DNA from: Patiria pectinifera
Taxonomy: Eukaryota > Echinodermata > Asteroidea > Valvatida > Asterinidae
NCBI GenBank assembly: GCA_029964075.1
Contig: CM057149.1
Coordinates: forward strand, 9,806,465-9,870,464
Length of the DNA: 64,000 bases
Direction: 5' to 3'
Shown here: piece after piece, positions 60,201 through 64,000 of the stretch
Position numbering within the stretch: the stretch's first letter is position 1
How the letters are laid out: each line of letters starts with the position of its first letter
Notes under the pieces: model-generated
What the model saw: the letters and a program-made list of their open reading frames with translations, nothing else
What the model was told of the DNA's origin: nothing
Database searches by the model: none
Position numbers and translations under genes: made by a program

Positions 60201-62693
60201 ATTATTAGAAGAAATCAAGAAACGTTGGTGATTTTTAATGATCAGCCACTTGACTGATTTTTGGAAAGAAAGAGTGCCATAAGCGAAAAGGCTGTCCCTA
60301 GTTTATCACTGTTTTCTCGAAAAATGCAATATCCACTGAGCTGAAACTTCAACAGGTTAGGTTTTGAACCTTCTTCTTTGGATTTTGAGTGGGATTATTA
60401 TTGGAAACAAACAAAATGCATTAAAAGCAAATGGCTCGCTATGCCTTCAAGTTCTAACGACTTGGCCAAACCAACCTTTTGCAGAAATCTGGCATTCCTT
60501 TGGAATACTCAAATTTTTTAAAATTCTCTAGATTTTGGTTAATATCACCCACCTTGCCCCTCAGTATTTTGTAGACCAATGAGTTCATATCTTTGGCGTT
60601 GAAGGCATGCTTCAGTGTTGCCATCTCATAGACACAGCAGCCGAGCGCCCAGACATCAGACTGAAAAAAAAATGAAGAAAATGTCAGGAGGTAAGAAAAT
60701 AACCCTCCCATCAGTAAAAAATGCCTCTTGCAATAAATTCCAGACGACGAGCAGGGTATACAGTCCAAAACATTGACTTTCCATTCTTTTCAGAACCACA
60801 AAAGTTCACAAAAGAGAGTAAGTGCAACTGTAAACGTGCACGTATTCCCGTGATGTTTTGATTTCAATCAAGCACATCAGAGAATGTGACAATGCATTAT
60901 TGGTAATCTGCGGAGTGTTTGTTTTTGGTGGATTCAGAAAGCTGATTAACCCTAACTCCCTAGGCCTTTTTGCCAGGATGTAGTCTCAATCCTGCAAAAT
61001 CCTCCGATCGGCCTCATGGAAAAATAGCATATAGCCTCAATCCTGCAAATTCCTCCGTTGTTTCTTGAATATGGTCCATGGAGGGGTGACCACTGCCTGA
61101 ATCCTGCAAAATCCTCCGGCTATGACTGTCAATAGGCTGAGGCAGAGGCAGTGACATCCTGGGGCAGTGCGGAGGATGTCAAGTATAATCAAGGACTAAA
61201 TTTATGCACGGCTGAGCATAAACAACACAAGGTCCGGCCCAAGACCTTGACACAGTGCGTACTCTGAAATCAGCAACGCACTTTGGCCATGTAACCTCAA
61301 TCCTGCAAATTCCTCCAATTTGCAAAAAGGATTTTGGAGGATTCAGGGCGGTTAGGGTTAAAACATGAATGTCCCATCAAACAGGACAATCTTTACGTAC
61401 CTTGTGGTTATACGGTTTATTGCTGAAGAGTTCGGGACTCATGTAGTACGGGGTACCAATCAGCGTGGTTGCCATGTCGTTGTTCCCTTCTAGCACCCTG
61501 GCTATGCCTAGATCACCCACTTTGATGATCTTGCTCTTTGTCAAGAAGATATTTTGTGTCTTCAGATCGCGATGGAGAATGTTCCTCTCGTGCATGTACT
61601 GAAATTGGAATCGGAGAAGAAGAAAAAAAATTAGAGAGAAATTCGAATGTTTATACTTATCAGGTTTTTAATGGAGTTAATTTTCTCAATTGAAACTGGA
61701 TATTTTTAAAATGTGATCACAACCACTATGTTCAAGCTCAATATCCAAAGGAAATTACACGAAAGAAAAATCAAGCTATTCAGTGGGATGAAGACCCCGA
61801 AATGATATTCTACAAAAATGGCCAACCAAAATCACAAAAACAACAAAAGTTAGGCATCTACTTGTACACAAGATTCAGACCCAGATGGCAGAAATAGAAT
61901 GCTGTTTTTACTGTCATTTTTTTTTTTTGAATATGGCTTTAAACATTAGGGAATGTTTAATTACAAATTTAAAATTATTTATTGAGGCAGACTGGAATTG
62001 ATTATTAATGAAATTGCTTTCCTTTCTCTTCGCAAGTTCAAAAAATTAATATTTTACCTAACTTTCAATTCAATATGGTCAACTCGTGAATAAGGCCCAT
62101 TGTGATGAGATCGTAGGCTGTACCCTGCATTGTTTATGTTCAGCCGTGCATAACTGAGCACTGCATTATGCTCGATATCATCCGCACTGCTTCTGAATGT
62201 CATCGGCACTGCCTCAACCCATTTACAATGATTGTTGCGGGATTTCAAAGGATTGAACAAATTTCAGAAACAATGGATGATTTTGGAGGATTGAGGCTGA
62301 ATCCAATTTCTAAATGGTGGCAATTGGAGGATTTTGCAGGATTGAGAATGGTTCCCAGCCAAAAGGGCCTAGGGGGTAGGGTTGATATGATTGAAAGAAT
62401 AAGAAGCAGATGTTTCTATGACTGACCTGTAACGCCATTGCAATCTGCACAAACCACTCCACCACCTGCTTCTCCACCAGGGCCGCTCCTTTCTGCTCCT
62501 TGAGACGACAATACATATCTCCTCCGTCACAGAAACCCATGACGATATACAAGAAGCCATCCTCGCTCTCGAAGGAGTCCTTGTAGGAGACGATGTTTGG
62601 GTGTCGCAGTCGAGACAAGAGTTTGGCTTCTTGCTCTGCTGCGGTCCTCTCTCGCCGCGAGGCATTCAGCATCTCCATCTTCTTGATGACATA
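45161..62693 (-). CDS. NEK4: NEK4-type NIMA-related serine/threonine kinase, 5'-partial gene of 13 exons in this window
   Basis: Joining 62693-62427, 61598-61401, 60660-60553, 59650-59493, 57962-57812, 56434-56315, 55503-55315, 54244-54160, 53056-52959, 52591-52437, 51536-51310, 46087-45948 and 45256-45161 gives 1,992 nt, or 663 codons plus TGA, with every junction in phase and every intron GT-AG. Residues 1-243 are most of a kinase domain: VIKK (ATP lysine 4), HRD at 98-100, DLG at 118-120, GTPYYMSPE at 137-145. DLG instead of [11 protein letters not shown] and the C-terminal tail ([19 protein letters not shown], then IWQLKFCEE) resemble vertebrate NEK4 rather than NEK1. Residues 244-585 are a low-complexity Ser/Lys/Pro and acidic linker. 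NEK4 is known as a kinase linked to cilia and microtubules and to DNA-damage responses; nothing here tests that. The glycine-rich loop exon is off the right edge. Human NEK4 is about 840 residues, so the linker is shorter here. Confidence 0.92.
45440..45778 (-). mobile_element. tRNA-derived SINE, copy-B specific
   Basis: Minus strand: GGCGGCTAGTCGTAAAG (A-box region) and GGGTTCGATTCCC (B box), followed by TTTTTCTCTGGTGTCTCTGG. It lies in the intron between exons L and M; copy A lacks it. Confidence 0.75.
45823..45872. repeat. Short form of the minisatellite in NEK4 (copy B)
   Basis: Two to three 21-bp units with the same consensus, in the intron between exons L and M. Reading on from exon L gives three TDPH repeats and then a stop. 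Confidence 0.85.
45948..46087 (-). CDS. NEK4: NEK4 exon L (copy B), conserved C-terminal helices
   Basis: 140 bp, phase 1 in and phase 0 out, acceptor ATTCCAG, donor GAG/GTAAGAG. It encodes [19 protein letters not shown] followed by an acidic DNDDEESVE, the most conserved tail block of NEK4. The frame runs on through the donor into three minisatellite units before a stop, but the strong donor and the downstream exon M argue that this is intron. Confidence 0.9.
47909..48401. mobile_element. TTAA-flanked MITE, AGGGAA family, copy 3
   Basis: TTAA/AGGGAATATAC at the left and TTTTCCC/TTTAA at the right. It has the same internal CCAACGCTGG palindrome and lies in the NEK4 intron between exons K and L. 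Confidence 0.7.
48637..48757. repeat. Near-perfect 121-bp hairpin
   Basis: Arms of about 58 bp with a 5-base loop (GTTTG at 48695-48699). The inner arm TTAGTTCCTCGTGTAACA is perfect. In the intron between exons K and L. Confidence 0.85.
50216..50590. mobile_element. MITE with GTCTCCGGTTTCT ends
   Basis: TAAGGCCAAAAAA, then AGTCTCCGGTTTCT at the left, is mirrored by AGAAACCGGAGACT and GGCCTA at the right. About 375 bp, no gene. Confidence 0.75.
51310..51536 (-). CDS. NEK4: NEK4 exon K (copy B), acidic tail segment
   Basis: 227 bp; one base completes Tyr 510, 75 codons follow, and one base carries over. It starts [19 protein letters not shown], related to an LVQLMTQTLKLD-like helix I recall in vertebrate NEK4, and continues through an acidic [12 protein letters not shown] region. 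The donor is TAG/GTCAGT. The paralogue at 22564-22655 lost most of the acidic part. Confidence 0.87.
51703..52138. other. Copy-B-specific insertion
   Basis: Copy A runs from CGTGAGGCC straight to GTATAATTTTGTTG; copy B has about 435 bp between the equivalent points, including a repeated GGGGGCGCTATTTGCAG. No gene. Confidence 0.6.
52437..52591 (-). CDS. NEK4: NEK4 exon J (copy B), acidic linker
   Basis: 155 bp, phase 0 in and phase 2 out, donor TA/GTGAGG. It encodes an Asp/Lys-rich stretch ([19 protein letters not shown]). Without splicing it would stop at TAG, and the donor overlaps that TAG. Its paralogue at 23713-23879 is 12 bp longer and in frame. Confidence 0.87.
52959..53056 (-). CDS. 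NEK4: NEK4 exon I (copy B)
   Basis: 98 bp, phase 1 in and phase 0 out, donor AGG/GTGAGT. It reads [20 protein letters not shown] and then SDPNPPHR. It has a paralogue at 24580-24680 that is 3 bp longer, which confirms the exon by conservation. Confidence 0.87.
53845..54045 (+). mobile_element. tRNA-derived SINE (copy B)
   Basis: Paralogous to 26440-26640, with the same A box and GGTTCGAATCC B box. Confidence 0.75.
54160..54244 (-). CDS. NEK4: NEK4 exon H: basic helix
   Basis: 85 bp, phase 0 in and phase 1 out, acceptor TTTGCAG, donor CTG/GTAAGC. It encodes [20 protein letters not shown], similar to a basic SARERRR-like stretch I recall in the vertebrate NEK4 linker. It is the last native exon upstream of the duplicated block. 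Confidence 0.82.
54668..55026. mobile_element. MITE with about 58-bp inverted ends
   Basis: The left arm holds CACAATGCAGTGCGCCACCA and AGAGTTTGCCA; the right arm is its mirror. In the intron between exons G and H. Confidence 0.75.
55315..55503 (-). CDS. NEK4: NEK4 exon G: Pro-rich and poly-Ser linker
   Basis: 63 codons, phase 0/0, acceptor TTCACAG, donor GGG/GTGAGA. It contains a proline-rich [10 protein letters not shown] segment and an eight-serine run. No counterpart was found in the duplicated copy upstream of the other tail exons. Confidence 0.78.
55571..55675. repeat. Short inverted repeat
   Basis: GCTTGGCTGGTTTTAAACAC at the left pairs with GTGTTTAATACCGGCCAAGC at the right, around a centre with GGTTGGAG/CTCCAACC. 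In the intron between exons F and G. Confidence 0.65.
56315..56434 (-). CDS. NEK4: NEK4 exon F: basic Ser/Lys linker
   Basis: 40 codons, phase 0/0, acceptor TTTTAAG, donor AGA/GTAAGA. It is rich in Ser, Lys and Asp ([18 protein letters not shown]) and predicted disordered. The frame runs on past the donor, but the next exon joins in phase here. Confidence 0.75.
56871..57401. mobile_element. Inverted-repeat element with an inner hairpin
   Basis: TAATAGACCTAAAG mirrors TAGGTCTATTA. GGGCGGTCTGT faces ACAGACCGCCC. The inner hairpin at 57274-57375 pairs GTTTACATGTGCACTTTCCT with its mirror. In the intron between exons E and F. Confidence 0.7.
57812..57962 (-). CDS. NEK4: NEK4 exon E: start of linker
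   Basis: 151 bp. The first base completes an Arg codon from exon D; 50 codons follow and it ends in phase 0 at AAG/GTATGC. It encodes a Ser/Pro/Thr-rich linker ([18 protein letters not shown]) without a recognised domain. The call rests on acceptor and donor quality, phase and position. Confidence 0.78.
58154..58440. mobile_element. GGCCAAGTTCG-family MITE, copy 2 (inverted, truncated)
   Basis: Begins CCAAGATCGGGCAAGGACC and reads the same CCGCGCGCATTCATAACG core in reverse. The far end is lost near 58440. Lies in the intron between exons D and E. Confidence 0.7.
59131..59452. mobile_element. GGCCAAGTTCG-family MITE, copy 3, beside exon D
   Basis: Ends CCGAACTTGGCC only about 40 bp inside the intron from the exon D donor. 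The frame of exon D remains open into this element if the donor is skipped. Confidence 0.75.
59493..59650 (-). CDS. NEK4: NEK4 exon D: end of kinase domain
   Basis: 158 bp, phase 0 in and phase 2 out. It starts [20 protein letters not shown] and includes the [10 protein letters not shown] motif that closes the kinase C-lobe. The donor AAG/GTATGA is inferred. The reading frame stays open past it into a repeat element whose edge is about 40 bp away, so a longer version is theoretically possible, but only this donor joins the next exon in frame. Confidence 0.88.
60553..60660 (-). CDS. NEK4: NEK4 exon C: kinase C-lobe
   Basis: 36 codons, phase 0/0, after a pyrimidine-rich acceptor and before AAG/GTGGGT. 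The reading [20 protein letters not shown] is the alpha-F helix region and is nearly identical to vertebrate NEK4. The downstream GT-rich sequence stays open for a few codons, but family length supports ending at RGK. Confidence 0.93.
60946..61361. mobile_element. TTAA-flanked MITE built of AATCCTCC repeats
   Basis: The ends TTAA/CCCTAACTCCCTAGG and GGTTAGGG/TTAA bracket many copies of CTCAATCCTGCAAAATCCTC. Relatives lie at 7823-8152, 27914-28444, 41219-41543, 62070-62392 and 63216-63668. The CCCTAA tips are not telomere repeats. Confidence 0.75.
61401..61598 (-). CDS. NEK4: NEK4 exon B: catalytic and activation loops
   Basis: 66 codons, phase 0/0, acceptor TTTCAG, donor AAG/GTACGT. It carries the catalytic loop [10 protein letters not shown], the metal-binding DLG, and the activation segment ending GTPYYMSPE, so the catalytic residues are intact. 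The Leu in DLG is a NEK4 trait. Confidence 0.94.
62070..62392. mobile_element. AATCCTCC MITE, degraded
   Basis: The right end GGGGTAGGGTT is recognisable and the left end is lost. It lies between exons A and B of NEK4, ending close to the exon A donor. Confidence 0.55.
62427..62693 (-). CDS. NEK4: NEK4 exon A: kinase N-lobe
   Basis: 89 codons, phase 0 at both ends, between a CCCAG acceptor and a CAG/GTCAGT donor. It begins YVIKK, with the ATP-binding lysine, continues through the alpha-C helix (AAEQEA) and the hinge ([10 protein letters not shown]), and ends [10 protein letters not shown]. Human NEK4 has a segment of the same length and boundaries. A start at the internal Met is not credible because the fold needs the upstream glycine loop. 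Confidence 0.93.
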
Positions 62694-62762
62694 CTGGGTC
62701 GGGAGGGGAGAGGGGAGGGGAACACAACATTTGAATTTAAGAAATCTTGATCAAACAGGGAG

Positions 62763-63215
62763 CAGGGTTCCCACAGAAATGATACTGATGAACCGCTGAT
62801 CTTTTGTTAGTTTTTGAAAATAAGTTTAATTAGTAATGGCCTCCTCCTCCCCTTACAGCCAATAAAAAATAACCCTTACATGATCTTGATTTCCATTACT
62901 TTTCCATCACATTTGAAGTTTTTCCAATTTTCCATGACATGACTTTTCCACGACTTTCCAGGACACCTTTTTTCCATGACTTTCCTTTATTTTTTTCCCA
63001 ATTTTCCATGACTTTTCCATGACTTTCTTTAATTTTTTTTTCAATTTTCCATTACTTTTCCATGACTTTCTTTTATTAATTTTTTTTCAATTTTCCATGA
63101 CTTTTCCATGACTTTCTTTTATTAATTTTTTTCAATTTTCCATGACTTTTCCATGACTTTCCAGGACAACTTTTTTCCAGGACTTTCTATGATTTGTCCA
63201 TGACCATGGGAACCC
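62763..63215. mobile_element. hAT-like element with TTTTCCATGACTT repeats
   Basis: CAGGGTTCCCACAG at the left and CATGGGAACCCT at the right are inverted tips. The interior (62895-63190) is a tandem run of TTTTCCATGACTTTCC-like units, a type I recall in several animal hAT elements. No transposase. A target duplication was not established. Confidence 0.6.
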
Positions 63216-63668
63216 TTAACCCTAACCCACCTCACTCTCACTCCTCTTTACTCTTGGATGGTTTTTTGGATTAGAGATGAAGGATGAATGGTGATTAGAT
63301 GAAATGAGAGATTCTGGAGAGGGAGGATTGAGGATGGTGATTAAAACACATGAGGATTTGGAGGAGGAAGGATGAGGATAAGATTGAAGCACAAGAAGGA
63401 TTTTGGAGGATTGAGATTGAATACATTTTGATTTGAGGCAGGACTGTCTGATGATTTTGGAAGGATTTGGCACATTATCCTTCATTTAAACAGGAGTGGG
63501 AAAAAGGATTTGGGAAGAGGAGGATTTTGGAGGATTGACGATGAATGCATTTTGAGGCAGGACTGTCTGACAATTTAGAAAAATTTAGGGGGAGTTGAAA
63601 AATGTTGGAGGATTTTGGAGGATTGAGGATGGTTCTAAGCAAAAAGGGCCCAGGGGGTTAGGGTTAAA
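63216..63668. mobile_element. TTAA-flanked AATCCTCC MITE
   Basis: TTAA/CCCTAACCC at the left and GGTTAGGG/TTAA at the right, with the interior made of GGAGGATTGAGG-type repeats. In the first NEK4 intron of the window. Confidence 0.7.
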
Positions 63669-64000
63669 AAGGCTTGCACAGTGGAAATAATTACAGCTTA
63701 CATTGAAGGTTTCACAGAAAAAAGTTGAAGAATTTATTTCCAAAACATGATATATCCATTTAAAAAAGTGAAAAATGTGCATGGTTGTATATAACTCTAA
63801 AGATATAAACAATATGTAAACAGCTGTTTTAAAACTTCATTCTTTGCTTTATTATTTTCTTAAATTGTATCGAAAGTGACTTTGGGCAGCCAGGAGACGG
63901 TGGGATTCCAAAAGGGAACAAAATGGGGTGTATCACGTTTTGGAAATAACCTCTTCAGTTATTCATGTGCATGAAATCTGTCTTGTTTTTTTGTTTTTTA

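Noticed and set aside
60946-61361. Telomere-like CCCTAA and TTAGGG
   Set aside because: Single occurrences at the tips of a TTAA-flanked MITE, not tandem telomere repeats.
62694-64000. First NEK4 exon with the glycine-rich loop
   Set aside because: Searched by eye on the minus strand; only two mobile elements and AT-rich sequence were found, so it must lie further right.

Overview
This is a repeat-rich, AT-rich animal nuclear DNA window. Coding sequence is split into short exons with GT-AG introns, and most of the rest is small DNA transposons, foldback elements, tRNA-derived SINEs and minisatellites. The protein similarities and the SINE and MITE types suggest a marine invertebrate deuterostome, most likely an echinoderm; that placement is an inference. 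No bacterial-type gene, CRISPR array or long transposase or reverse-transcriptase reading frame was seen.

Two transcription units are supported, both on the minus strand. (1) 62,693 to 45,161 is a NEK4-type NIMA-related protein kinase. Thirteen exons join in phase to give 663 codons plus a stop. The exon or exons encoding the glycine-rich loop lie beyond the right edge. (2) 29,459 to 13,748 begins with a CARD (death-fold) exon, followed by a second, diverged set of the last five NEK4 exons. The CARD exon has a good phase-1 donor, and the first NEK4-type exon needs exactly that phase. The predicted product is a 339-residue CARD/NEK4-tail chimera with no kinase domain. A CARD-only form of 146 residues, with an AATAAA signal, is the alternative.

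Layout: 1-6,620 is MITE-rich flank. 6,620-26,640 is copy A of a segmental duplication (NEK4 tail exons plus 3' flank). 26,640-29,000 is rearranged repeat sequence where copy A would be expected to carry exons G and H. 29,019-29,473 is the CARD exon. 29,474-39,165 is spacer full of nested inverted repeats. 39,165-54,050 is copy B, the native NEK4 tail. 54,160-62,693 holds the linker and kinase exons. 62,694-64,000 is an intron with two mobile elements.

The longest open reading frames in the window (536 and 625 codons at 16.4-18.3 kb) come from an expanded 21-bp minisatellite inside the last intron of copy A. They are probably not normal protein. The most interesting observation is the CARD/NEK4-tail chimera: every length difference between the two sets of tail exons is a multiple of three, which suggests copy A is still translated.
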